Shown piece by piece: positions 8,323 through 16,274 of a DNA stretch of 64,000 bases. The stretch is from Flavobacterium hydrophilum. Its GTDB lineage: Bacteria > Bacteroidota > Bacteroidia > Flavobacteriales > Flavobacteriaceae. A program made the translations under genes and the position numbers. The notes beneath the pieces are model-generated. The model ran no database searches, was not told the DNA's origin, and worked only from the letters and a program-made list of their open reading frames with translations. Location of the stretch: contig NZ_QJHL01000008.1 of the NCBI RefSeq assembly GCF_003202405.1, positions 1-64,000 on the forward strand, given 5' to 3'. Position 1 is the stretch's first letter. Each line of letters begins with the position of its first letter.

Positions 8323-9417
8323 TTAATTGGTTATGTTATTAAAAATTTTTGTTGGAGAGATTATTTTTTGCTGAGGATTATCAATTGTTGGCTCATAGAA
8401 GTCAGATATTAATTTTTTAATGCTTGAGACTGTGTAGGTTATTCCATTTTTTTTATGATATGATATTATCAATGCACAGATTCCTGAAACAATAGCTGTG
8501 GCAACAGAGGTACTTGTTGGATATTTTTCAGGATTATTGTTTAATATATAACCATAAATGTCTTCACCAGGAGCATTAATTTCCGTTTTGGAATTAATTA
8601 ATGTAACAAGTGATATTTTATTGTTTTTGTCGGAAGAACCAACAGCCAGGCAACTATTATAAAGAGCAGGATAACCTCCTCCGTTTTTATGAGTTTCACT
8701 TTCATTATTACCAATGGCTGCAATAACCAGTATGTTTTCTTTAACGGCTGTGTTAATCGCAGTTTCAACTTTATCAAATTCAAATGCATCTCCAGTGTTA
8801 CTTATAGAAATAATATCTACCTTATTTCTAATAGCATCCTCTATCGAATCTGACAGGTTATTTTCTTTAAAAGCATTTTTATTTGACATCTTAGAGATAT
8901 AAAGCTGAGATTCAGGAGCACAGCTAATAATATTAATTTTATTTCTTGCCCCAATAACCGAAGCACAATAAGTTCCATGTCCATCATTGTCATTAATTGT
9001 TGTTTTGCCTAAAAAACTAGGATGTAAATATGTTCCAACAACGCCATTATTAATTTCTGGATTATTGATGTTATATCCTGTATCAATTACTGCTACTTTG
9101 GCAAGATTTCCCTTTTCTTTATAATTATTCCAAATGTGATCAATACCAAGTTGTTTTATCCACCAAGGATATTCTTGTGGTAGAAGTTCGTTTAATTTTA
9201 TATCTTTTCCTAATAGTGTCAACCCTAATCCACTATAAAACTGTCCCTTCCCATCGGTATACCATTTTCCTAAACTAGGATTAGGAACATCAAAAACTTC
9301 GACTAAATCAAGAATTAAACCTTCATTTACAGTCGTAATGATATTTTTGACTTTAAAATTATCAACAGGAGCTTTACGAACATTAAGCCTTGGGACTATT
9401 ACTTTATATCTTTCCAT
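8323..9417 (-). CDS. Subtilisin-family (S8) serine peptidase with N-terminal SH3-like domain
   Basis: A 364-residue S8 peptidase. Residues 1-70 look like a bacterial SH3 domain (LNVRKAP followed by GKWYTDG-G--Y). The catalytic domain follows from about 85: Asp112 in VAVIDTG, His147 in DGHGTYCASVIG, oxyanion Asn237 in AAIGNN, and Ser304 in TSTSVATAIVSG, where the usual GTSMA reads STSVA. All triad positions are present, so it should be active. There is no signal peptide and no pro-domain; either the enzyme works in the cytoplasm or it is exported by a route that needs neither. One base separates it from the membrane protein gene upstream and two from the exported protein downstream. A substrate among its operon partners is a reasonable inference. 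Confidence 0.9.
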   Translation of the reverse strand: MERYKVIVPRLNVRKAPVDNFKVKNIITTVNEGLILDLVEVFDVPNPSLGKWYTDGKGQFYSGLGLTLLGKDIKLNELLPQEYPWWIKQLGIDHIWNNYKEKGNLAKVAVIDTGYNINNPEINNGVVGTYLHPSFLGKTTINDNDGHGTYCASVIGARNKINIISCAPESQLYISKMSNKNAFKENNLSDSIEDAIRNKVDIISISNTGDAFEFDKVETAINTAVKENILVIAAIGNNESETHKNGGGYPALYNSCLAVGSSDKNNKISLVTLINSKTEINAPGEDIYGYILNNNPEKYPTSTSVATAIVSGICALIISYHKKNGITYTVSSIKKLISDFYEPTIDNPQQKIISPTKIFNNITN

Positions 9418-9418
9418 A

Positions 9419-10996
9419 CTATCCTATTGCTTCCGGGTTATTAGAATTGTGAACTGTTACCTGTATTGGTGGTGAGGTTAGAGTAGATGAAGTACTATTT
9501 CCATCTCCTGTTTCTTCCTTTTTACCCGACGCTCTAATTTTAATTAGTTTTTGTAGTAAATCGAACCAAAATGGTGCTCCAAGACAAATCCCGAAGGCAA
9601 GTAATAAATATCCTAAAGGTCTTCTTCCTTTATAAAAATTTGAAAGAACGTAAGATGCTTTAATTCTATATTGTTTTGATTTATATAACCCGATAAATGC
9701 TCGTTGATTTAATTTTATAGTGTCTTTGTAAAAAATGCTATCTTGTTTAGATATCTTTTTTAATTCTTCTAACTTTTTCTTTCCAATTATAGAAGTATCA
9801 TTTTGAAATTGATTTAATAAAGCTTTTGTTTTAAAGTATTTCAGACTGTCAGTTTTTCTGATTGTATCTTTGAACCTTATAAAACATTTGCTGTATTTTT
9901 TAATATAAGTTGAGCTATCCTTTTTAAAGCCATAATCATCCCAGCCTACAGCCAATAGGTTATTAGCATCTTTTATATTTCCATCTAAATCGGCTCTTAT
10001 TTTATCAATATGTTTATTGTAATTTGCTAATAATGTATCACGTTCATTTTTTTCGTCAATATAAGTGCTGTCTTGTTTTGGAGTGAGACTTTTTTTAGCT
10101 TTTTCTCTTTCGTGATTTCTAACATTTGTATTAAGTTCTTTTACCCTAGAGTCATTCTTTAGTTGGTCTGCTTCTTTAATTGCCATTTCAACAAGCTTAT
10201 CTCTTGCATCTTTGTCTGTGCTGAGCTTTCCAGCGATATCAATAATATCTACATTAAAAGTTATGGCAATAGCTAGCCCAAGAAAAAACAGAATAAACTG
10301 CGTTTGTCTTTTGTACCAGCCGCTTACTCTGTTCATGCTGTCATCATACCATGTTTCTAATTGCGCTGTGAATGTTTCTATATTTTGATAACTTTTATTT
10401 AGGTATAATGCCAAAATCTTTAGGATTTCCTGGTCAATATACTCATCGTCGCAATTCTCCTTTGAATTTGCAGGTTTATTATTTTCAAGATATTTTACTA
10501 AATAATTGATTTTGGTAATGCGTGGTAAGTTTTCTAAATTAATAGTATTAGTAATACCGATTTCCTTTAGATATATTACAATATCATCTTTATGAATATT
10601 CCAGTATTCATCTAAAACTTCTATTAGTATGGTTGAAAAATTTTCTTTTGGGATATAGGAGGGTATCGAAAAACGATCACTGGAACCGTAATTTTTTATA
10701 ATAGGATGATCGTAAAATTTCTCTCCTAGTTTATTTTTCTTTTTCGGTTTATAACCAATAATTAAAAAACTTAGCTCTTTAAAAAAAGTCCCAATAGATT
10801 TCAATGTGCTTTTCCAAACCCATTCGTTATTCTTGCAATTGGAGAGCATGCCGTCAATTATGCCTTTTTTTAGTGTTCTTGCTCTCAAACTAAAAAGTGT
10901 AGCTATAGCTTCGTTAATTGAAGTTGCTAATAAACTATATATGAGAAAAATAAAAATTAACCCAATTGCTGTGTCTAATACTGGAGAGTTTATCAT
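9419..10996 (-). CDS. Multi-spanning membrane protein with coiled-coil insert (first gene of operon)
   Basis: A 525-residue inner-membrane protein. Membrane segments are near residues 5-33 (IGLIFIFLIYSLLATSIN), 232-252 (FILFFLGLAIAITFNV) and 453-475 (GYLLLAFGICLGAPFWFDLL). Between the first two is a soluble domain containing FSIPSYIPKENFS, and between the second and third a long charged, coiled-coil-like stretch of about 180 residues. The N-terminal IGLIF-Y-LLATSINE-I, the PSYIP-NF motif and the LGAPFWFDLL motif recur, as I recall, in an unnamed family found in many bacteria. The C-terminal 40 residues are low-complexity Ser/Thr. It heads the operon and would anchor the subtilisin to the membrane if the two interact, which is inference. 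Confidence 0.72.
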   Translation of the reverse strand: MINSPVLDTAIGLIFIFLIYSLLATSINEAIATLFSLRARTLKKGIIDGMLSNCKNNEWVWKSTLKSIGTFFKELSFLIIGYKPKKKNKLGEKFYDHPIIKNYGSSDRFSIPSYIPKENFSTILIEVLDEYWNIHKDDIVIYLKEIGITNTINLENLPRITKINYLVKYLENNKPANSKENCDDEYIDQEILKILALYLNKSYQNIETFTAQLETWYDDSMNRVSGWYKRQTQFILFFLGLAIAITFNVDIIDIAGKLSTDKDARDKLVEMAIKEADQLKNDSRVKELNTNVRNHEREKAKKSLTPKQDSTYIDEKNERDTLLANYNKHIDKIRADLDGNIKDANNLLAVGWDDYGFKKDSSTYIKKYSKCFIRFKDTIRKTDSLKYFKTKALLNQFQNDTSIIGKKKLEELKKISKQDSIFYKDTIKLNQRAFIGLYKSKQYRIKASYVLSNFYKGRRPLGYLLLAFGICLGAPFWFDLLQKLIKIRASGKKEETGDGNSTSSTLTSPPIQVTVHNSNNPEAIG

Positions 10997-11149
10997 AAGT
11001 TAAACGTAATTATTAATATGCTTTTGATCTTTTCAAATGGACAGAACTAATTTTAAAAAGGGAAATTATTTTAACATTTGTTTAAGCAAGATTACCATAT
11101 TTTTTAAAAACCACACCAAGTATTTACACGGTATTTACTACAAATAAAA

Positions 11150-11190
11150 ACAAAAAAAATACTCAAACTAATTATAGTCGAGTATTTTTA
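11150..11190 (-). terminator. Terminator after the LytTR regulator gene
   Basis: AAAATACTC at 11156-11164 pairs with GAGTATTTT at 11180-11188. The A run at 11152-11159 is the U tract on the minus strand. It lies 23 bases past the stop of the regulator gene. Confidence 0.8.
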
Positions 11191-11212
11191 TAAAATTCGT
11201 TATAACAAATTA

Positions 11213-11923
11213 CTACTTAAAAAAACTATCTAATAAAATCTGATATTTCCTTCCTACTGGAATAATTTCATTATTGCACATCGTCAAACTTTTAAAAGTG
11301 ACAGCACTAATTTTACTAACATTGACTATGTAAGAACGATGTACTTGCAGAAAATCGGTACAGTCAATTTCTGCAGAGATACTTGCCAGGGAACCGTAAA
11401 TAATAATTGGAAGATTGTGTTTGGAATTGTAGAGTTTCATGTAGTTGCCCAGACTTTCTATATAAATGATATCGCTCAAAGGTATATCTGTCATTTGCCC
11501 GTTTACACGATGCGAAAGTACTTTTCCTCTTGAGGTAGTTTCTTTTTTTGCGTTGTTTCCTGAGAAATAAATTTTAGCCTTTTCGATTGCTTTTGAGAAT
11601 TTTTCGAATGAAATGGGTTTCATCAAATAGTCTATAGCATCGTTTTGATAGGCCGAAAGCGCAAAGTCAGAATAAGCCGTTGTAACAATTGTAAGTGGGC
11701 GGTTGGGTTGTAATTCCATCAACTCAACACCCGAAATTACTGGCATATTGATATCAAGGAAAATAATATCGTATTTGTTCTCGTTGAGCATTTTTAGCGC
11801 TTCCATTCCGCTGAAAGCACTTCCTGAATGTTCCAGATCGTCAAATTTTGCGATATGTGAGGCGAGAGCTTTATGTGCCGGAGACTCATCATCAATAATC
11901 AGACAACGGTAGGTAAATTCCAT
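11213..11923 (-). CDS. LytTR-family response regulator
   Basis: A 236-residue response regulator. The receiver domain (residues 1-120) has the acidic pair in IIDDES, the phospho-acceptor Asp in IIFLDINMP, the switch Thr in TTAYSD and the Lys in LMKPIS. The C-terminal LytTR DNA-binding domain (about 140-236) has the typical DIIYIES-GNY and QVHRSYIVN motifs. Its start overlaps the end of the sensor kinase gene by 25 bases, so the two are translationally coupled and form one two-component system. LytTR domains bind pairs of short direct repeats about two helical turns apart; a repeat of exactly that kind lies upstream of the kinase gene at 12955-12990. Target genes are unknown. Confidence 0.93.
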   Translation of the reverse strand: MEFTYRCLIIDDESPAHKALASHIAKFDDLEHSGSAFSGMEALKMLNENKYDIIFLDINMPVISGVELMELQPNRPLTIVTTAYSDFALSAYQNDAIDYLMKPISFEKFSKAIEKAKIYFSGNNAKKETTSRGKVLSHRVNGQMTDIPLSDIIYIESLGNYMKLYNSKHNLPIIIYGSLASISAEIDCTDFLQVHRSYIVNVSKISAVTFKSLTMCNNEIIPVGRKYQILLDSFFK

Positions 11924-12894
11924 ATACTTAATTTTACGGTAAAAGTATCTTTTTCTTTTTTACAGCTTAAATCGTGTTTTAAACCATAAACTTCCAAACG
12001 CCTTTTGAGGTTTTCGATTCCGATTCCGGTGCCCGAAAGCTTCGAACCCGTCACTAAGTGATTATTTTTTAAGGTAAAAGTCAAATTTCGGCATTGCAAC
12101 TTTAAATCCAGATGAATAAAAGGCTGCTGCGTTTCTGCAGAAAATTTAACGGCATTTTCTACCAATGGCAAAAAGAACAAAGGCGGAATCTCAAAATTCT
12201 CGAACGAGCCTTCGCAGTTTTGGGTAAAAACCAGTCTTTCGTTTCTAAACGTATAATAATCAATATATTTTTTTATGAAATCTGTTTCTTCATTTACAAA
12301 AACAAAATCTTTTTTGGTTGCTTCAATCTGATAACGCAAAAGATCAGAAAGATTCAGTATTCTGTCCGGTAGTTTGTCCGGTTCAGACAAAGATTCCCCA
12401 TAGAGATTATTCATGGCATTCAATAAAAAATGCGGATTCAATTGTTGTTTCAAAAACGAAAGTTCCGACTTAAAATTCATGATATCCTTGTTTGTCTGTG
12501 TAATTTTTTTGGATATCATAATATGAATGAAGTAAAAGAAAGTTCCGTTGATGATAAGCGAAACGATCTGTAAAGTCTTCAGATTTCCTAAGCCGACATT
12601 TGGAAAAAACCAATTCATAAAAAAGTAAAAACCAGTCCAATAAAGTACCAGAAGCACAAAAAATATTTTTAGCTTTTTGCGAAACAAAAAAGGCTTGATT
12701 ATAAAAATATTGAAGAAAGTAATCCAGATAATACAGGGAAAATATCCAACTGCTACTTTGCTTGTAATATAAAACCAATCATGTCCGTCAAGACTTATTT
12801 CATCATACACGCAGGCCAGAATGACTAAGTAGACAAGTGTATTGATGATAATATTTCGTAGAAAAAAGTTCTGGTAAATTTTTGCAATAGTCAT
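11899..12894 (-). CDS. LytS/YehU-type sensor histidine kinase
   Basis: A 331-residue membrane sensor kinase. Four hydrophobic segments occupy residues 12-130. The His_kinase domain follows with the phospho-acceptor in LKQQLNPHFLLNAMNNLYG (about residues 150-170), and the C-terminal ATPase has the N box LPLVENAVKFS and the glycine motif GTGIGIENLKRRL. There is no periplasmic sensing domain, so the signal is probably detected within the membrane. It is the first gene of a two-gene operon with the LytTR regulator and its promoter region carries the candidate regulator site, which points to autoregulation. Confidence 0.92.
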   Translation of the reverse strand: MTIAKIYQNFFLRNIIINTLVYLVILACVYDEISLDGHDWFYITSKVAVGYFPCIIWITFFNIFIIKPFLFRKKLKIFFVLLVLYWTGFYFFMNWFFPNVGLGNLKTLQIVSLIINGTFFYFIHIMISKKITQTNKDIMNFKSELSFLKQQLNPHFLLNAMNNLYGESLSEPDKLPDRILNLSDLLRYQIEATKKDFVFVNEETDFIKKYIDYYTFRNERLVFTQNCEGSFENFEIPPLFFLPLVENAVKFSAETQQPFIHLDLKLQCRNLTFTLKNNHLVTGSKLSGTGIGIENLKRRLEVYGLKHDLSCKKEKDTFTVKLSIWNLPTVV

Positions 12895-12954
12895 AGCGAC
12901 AAAAATACTCTAATATTATAGTTTTTAGTTATTTGTGATAAAGAATTTATACAA

Positions 12955-12990
12955 ACGCCATTCGTATAAATCATACGCCATTGGTATAAA
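12955..12990 (-). promoter_or_regulatory. Direct repeat, probable LytTR regulator binding site
   Basis: Two copies of a 16-base word, ACGCCATTCGTATAAA at 12955-12970 and ACGCCATTGGTATAAA at 12975-12990, differ at one base and repeat with a 20-base period, two turns of B-DNA. They lie 61 bases upstream of the sensor kinase start and 89 bases upstream of the divergent gene at 13079. LytTR proteins are known to bind such same-face direct repeats. The assignment to this regulator is inference from position and geometry. Confidence 0.62.
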
Positions 12991-13078
12991 AAAACTATTA
13001 TAATAACGATGTCTGATTTATTTTTGATGTCGGTTTACCAAAAATAAATTCAGGTTTTTAAGATTTAAAAAGATAGCT

Positions 13079-13291
13079 ATGATTGTTGAAATTTTTAAAA
13101 CAAACGTTCAGAAAGTAACGGAAACCAATTATATTATTGCAGTAATAAAAAGAGCATTTCCGGCTTATAAAGTAAACTTTGATTTAGAAGACTGCGATAA
13201 AATCCTCCGTGTTGAAGGTGTGGAACTGCAATATGACAATATTATCGATTATGTAAATTATCTCGGTTATACTTGTGTGCGTTTAGAATAA
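13079..13291 (+). CDS. Small HMA-fold-like protein without metal cysteines
   Basis: A 70-residue soluble protein. The pattern VEIFKTNVQKVTET--II--IKRAFPAYKVNFDLEDCDKILRVEG resembles the ferredoxin-like fold of heavy-metal-associated domains, with beta-alpha-beta spacing, but the CxxC metal motif is absent; the only cysteines are in EDCDK and TCVRLE. Similar short proteins are widespread in Flavobacteria without a known role. It is divergent from the LytS-type kinase, and the direct repeat at 12955-12990 could control it as well. Confidence 0.72.
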   Translation: MIVEIFKTNVQKVTETNYIIAVIKRAFPAYKVNFDLEDCDKILRVEGVELQYDNIIDYVNYLGYTCVRLE

Positions 13292-13512
13292 ATTTACTGC
13301 AACGTAAACAAGTTTAAATATGTGCTTATATCTGCTTTTTTGAAGGTATTTTGCATAATAATTTTATTAAAAGTTAAATTTCCCAAAATGATAAATTTAA
13401 TTCTTTCGGTTTTTATTTTGCTTTTAAAGCATTTTAGTTAATAACAACTCATTTCATTATGATTGTTTAGTTTTTAAGTTTAAAAGCTTTCTTCTCTTAC
13501 GGCATTATTTTC

Positions 13513-13520
13513 TACATTTG
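13513..13520 (+). promoter_or_regulatory. Bacteroidetes -7 box for sulP-family gene
   Basis: TACATTTG matches the Bacteroidetes TAnnTTTG -7 element exactly and ends six bases before the ATG at 13527. A clear TTTG -33 partner is not present (TTTC at 13488-13491 is the nearest). If used, transcription would start at or next to the ATG, giving a leaderless or nearly leaderless message. Confidence 0.45.
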
Positions 13521-13526
13521 TGCCTT

Positions 13527-15056
13527 ATGAAAAAAGTGTTCCAACTCTTCGATTTTACCCAAAAGGTCAATTATAAAAATGAAATTTTAGCAGGTCTTAC
13601 GGTTGCCATGACAATGATTCCTGAATCGTTATCATTTGCAATTTTAGCAGGATTTCCTCCTTTGGTTGGTTTGTACGCTGCTTTTATCGCAGGATTGGTA
13701 ACGGCAATATTTGGTGGAAGACCCGGAATGATTTCGGGGGGAGCAGGAGCAACTGTAATCGTTTTGATTGCCCTGATGAAATCGCACGGAATAGAATATG
13801 TTTTTGCAGCTGTGGCTCTTGGTGGAATCGTACAAATCTGTATCGGACTTTTTAAACTTGGAAAATTTATACGATTAGTTCCGCAGCCCGTAATGTTTGG
13901 TTTTGTAAACGGACTTGCAGTTGTGATTTTTGTGTCACAGTTAGAACAATTTAAAACAGTTATAAACGGACAAGTTTCATGGTTACAGGGAGCTCCGCTA
14001 TATATTATGTTAGGTTTGGTGGCATTGACAATCGGAATCGTTTTGCTTTTTCCTAAAATTACAAAAACAGTTCCGGCATCTTTGGTTGCTATTATGGTAG
14101 TTTTTACAATTGTACTTTTATTTAATATAGAAACCAAAACCGTTCAGGATATTGCGTCAGTTCAGGGCGGATTACCTCCATTTCATATTCCGAATATTCC
14201 CATCACGTTTGATACTTTAAAAATTATATTTCCCTATTCAGTAATTGTTGCAGCCGTTGGTTTGACAGAAGGTTTACTGACTTTAAATTTAGTTGACGAA
14301 ATCACCGGAACCAGAGGGAATAGCAATCGTGAATGTATTGCGCAGGGAAGTTCAAATATCCTAAACGGCTTTTTTTACGGAATGGGAGGCTGTCCGATGA
14401 TTGCGCAGACTTTGGTAAATATTGGCGCAGGTTCAAGAGCCAGACTTTCAGGAATAATAGCTTCTCTGACCATTTTGCTAATCATACTTTTTGGTGCACC
14501 TGTAATTGGAAAATTGCCAATGGCAGCACTGGTTGGCGTTATGATGATGGTAGCAATTACGACTTTTGAATGGGCGAGTTTTAAGGTTATCAATAAAATG
14601 CCGAGACATGACATTTTTGTTGGGATTTTGGTTGCCGTGATTACAATTGTATTACACAATCTTGCTTTAGCGGTTTTAATTGGTGTGATAATCTCGGCAT
14701 TGGTTTTTGCATGGGAAAGTGCTAAACGAATTCGTGCACGTCATTTTATTGATGAATCAGGAGTAAAACATTATGAGATTTATGGACCATTATTTTTTGG
14801 CTCAACAACTCTTTTTTTAGAAAAATTTGATATTCAGAATGATCCAAATCATGTTATTATAGATTTTAAAGAAAGCCGTATCGCCGATATGTCAGCGATT
14901 GAAGCCTTGAATAATCTCACGAAAAAATACACTCAGGCAAACAAAATAATCGAATTGAAACATTTGAGTGATGACTGCAGGCAATTACTTAAAAATGCCG
15001 ATGCAGTTATTGATGTAAATGTGACCGAAGATCCTATATATAAAGTGGTATCTTAA
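13527..15056 (+). CDS. SulP family inorganic anion transporter with STAS domain
   Basis: A 509-residue SLC26/SulP permease that probably moves sulfate, bicarbonate or another small anion. I chose the ATG at 13527 (MKKVFQLFDF), three codons inside the longest frame. The N-terminal two thirds has about twelve hydrophobic segments, with family stretches LAGLTVAMTMIPESLSFAILAG, FPPLVGLYAAFIAG and MGGCPMIAQTLVNI-SGARARLSG-like sequence (here GAGSRARLSG). A shortened STAS domain occupies about 415-505 (VIIDFKESRIADMSAIEAL). Ion selectivity cannot be read from the sequence. The gene stands alone. Confidence 0.94.
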   Translation: MKKVFQLFDFTQKVNYKNEILAGLTVAMTMIPESLSFAILAGFPPLVGLYAAFIAGLVTAIFGGRPGMISGGAGATVIVLIALMKSHGIEYVFAAVALGGIVQICIGLFKLGKFIRLVPQPVMFGFVNGLAVVIFVSQLEQFKTVINGQVSWLQGAPLYIMLGLVALTIGIVLLFPKITKTVPASLVAIMVVFTIVLLFNIETKTVQDIASVQGGLPPFHIPNIPITFDTLKIIFPYSVIVAAVGLTEGLLTLNLVDEITGTRGNSNRECIAQGSSNILNGFFYGMGGCPMIAQTLVNIGAGSRARLSGIIASLTILLIILFGAPVIGKLPMAALVGVMMMVAITTFEWASFKVINKMPRHDIFVGILVAVITIVLHNLALAVLIGVIISALVFAWESAKRIRARHFIDESGVKHYEIYGPLFFGSTTLFLEKFDIQNDPNHVIIDFKESRIADMSAIEALNNLTKKYTQANKIIELKHLSDDCRQLLKNADAVIDVNVTEDPIYKVVS

Positions 15057-15097
15057 TAATTGTGAATTGATAATGTGAATTAATTTATTCGTCACGA

Positions 15098-15205
15098 TTT
15101 TCTGTAGAGAACACAGCAGTGCGTCTTATACGCAACGTAACCACAATATTTGATATCCGTAACGTAGACGCACTGCGTCTCTACGGATATGCGTTGTGTT
15201 AATTA
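15098..15205. repeat. Palindromic intergenic repeat (REP-like)
   Basis: Two arms, ATATCCGTAACGTAGACGCA (about 15153-15172) and TGCGTCTCTACGGATAT (15174-15190), form a long, nearly perfect hairpin; a partial copy with GTAGAGAACACAGCAGTGCGTC precedes it at about 15101-15125. The word GTAGAGACGCA is of the REP type I recall scattered through many Flavobacterium genomes. AT-rich short direct repeats (AATTATCAAATTATCAAATTATC) follow at about 15215-15240. Confidence 0.62.
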
Positions 15206-15275
15206 TCTCATTTTCTAATTATCAAATTATCAAATTATCTAATTGATGAAAGATTGATTTTCGTAACTTCGTAAA

Positions 15276-16184
15276 ATGAAACTAACAGAAACTCTCGAAG
15301 ATTTTTACACTGTAAAAATAAAAGGAATGCCCGAAAACCTTAAAAAGGAAATCGGACATTTTAATGTTTTTAAACTCGATGATTATGTAGGTAGTACTTG
15401 TAATCCTTTACCATATACACGAAAGGATTTTTATAAAATAAGTTTAATCATCGGGAAAAATAAAGTTCATTATGCTGATAAAACAGTAGCAATAGAGGAT
15501 CAGGCTTTGTTTTTTGCAAATCCGCAAATTCCATACAGCTGGGAGCATATTGACGAAAATCAAACCGGATTTTTCTGCATCTTTACAGATGCTTTTTTTA
15601 GCCAGTTTGGGAATTTAAAAGAATATCCGTTATTTCAACCCGGCGGAAATCCTGTTGTTCCAATTTCAGAAGAATTGGCGATGTCTTTAAAAACGGTTTA
15701 TCTGAAAATGCTTGATGAAATCAATTCTGATTACGCTTTTAAATATGATGTTCTCCGGAATCTAGTCTTTGAAATTATTCATTTCGCTTTAAAAACGCAG
15801 ACTGTAACTGCTTCATTATATAGTAAATCCAATGCAACGATTCGAATTTCGTCTTTGTTTTTAGAATTATTAGAGCGCCAGTTTCCAGTTGAGTCTATAT
15901 CTCAGCAAATTAATTTCCGATCCCCATCTGAATATGCTAATCAGTTAAATGTACATGTCAATCATCTGAATAAAGCATTAAAAGAAACTACCGGAAAAAC
16001 CACTTCACAAATTATTTCTGAAAGAATTATTCAGGAATCCATGATTTTGCTTAAACAAACCAATTGGAATATCAACGAAATTGCATGGTGTTTAGGTTTT
16101 GAGGAACTATCTCATTTTATCAATTTCTTTAAGAAAAATGTTCAGGTTTCACCTAAAAATTATAGATTGACTGAAATTGTTTGA
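15276..16184 (+). CDS. AraC-family transcriptional regulator
   Basis: A 302-residue regulator. Residues 25-180 form a cupin-like ligand-binding half (YYKISLIIGKNKVHYADK-like sequence, then the FFANPQIPYSWEH motif and GFFCIFTDAFF). The C-terminal 100 residues contain two helix-turn-helix units; the second ends with the AraC signature ISERIIQESMILLKQTNWNINEIAWCLGF-E-SHFINFFKK, split here by my own ellipsis only where the sequence continues. It lies 90 bases upstream of and co-directional with a short-chain dehydrogenase gene that has its own promoter boxes, and is the obvious candidate to control it. This pairing (AraC regulator and SDR) is frequent in Flavobacteria. Confidence 0.92.
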   Translation: MKLTETLEDFYTVKIKGMPENLKKEIGHFNVFKLDDYVGSTCNPLPYTRKDFYKISLIIGKNKVHYADKTVAIEDQALFFANPQIPYSWEHIDENQTGFFCIFTDAFFSQFGNLKEYPLFQPGGNPVVPISEELAMSLKTVYLKMLDEINSDYAFKYDVLRNLVFEIIHFALKTQTVTASLYSKSNATIRISSLFLELLERQFPVESISQQINFRSPSEYANQLNVHVNHLNKALKETTGKTTSQIISERIIQESMILLKQTNWNINEIAWCLGFEELSHFINFFKKNVQVSPKNYRLTEIV

Positions 16185-16216
16185 TTTTTGTAACTTCTTG
16201 TTTGATTGTTTTAATA

Positions 16217-16244
16217 TTTGAGAAGTCCTTCGTCCATAACTTTG
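16217..16244 (+). promoter_or_regulatory. Promoter of the SDR gene
   Basis: TTTG at 16217-16220 and TAACTTTG at 16237-16244 match the Bacteroidetes -33 (TTTG) and -7 (TAnnTTTG) elements, with a 16-base spacer, slightly shorter than usual. The ATG follows 30 bases later. Confidence 0.6.
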
Positions 16245-16274
16245 CCCTGTAATTAAACGTAAAAATTTAAAATC

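Noticed and set aside
13571..14137. 188-codon minus-strand frame
   Set aside because: Antisense to the SulP gene, whose own protein is clearly real; low-complexity product.
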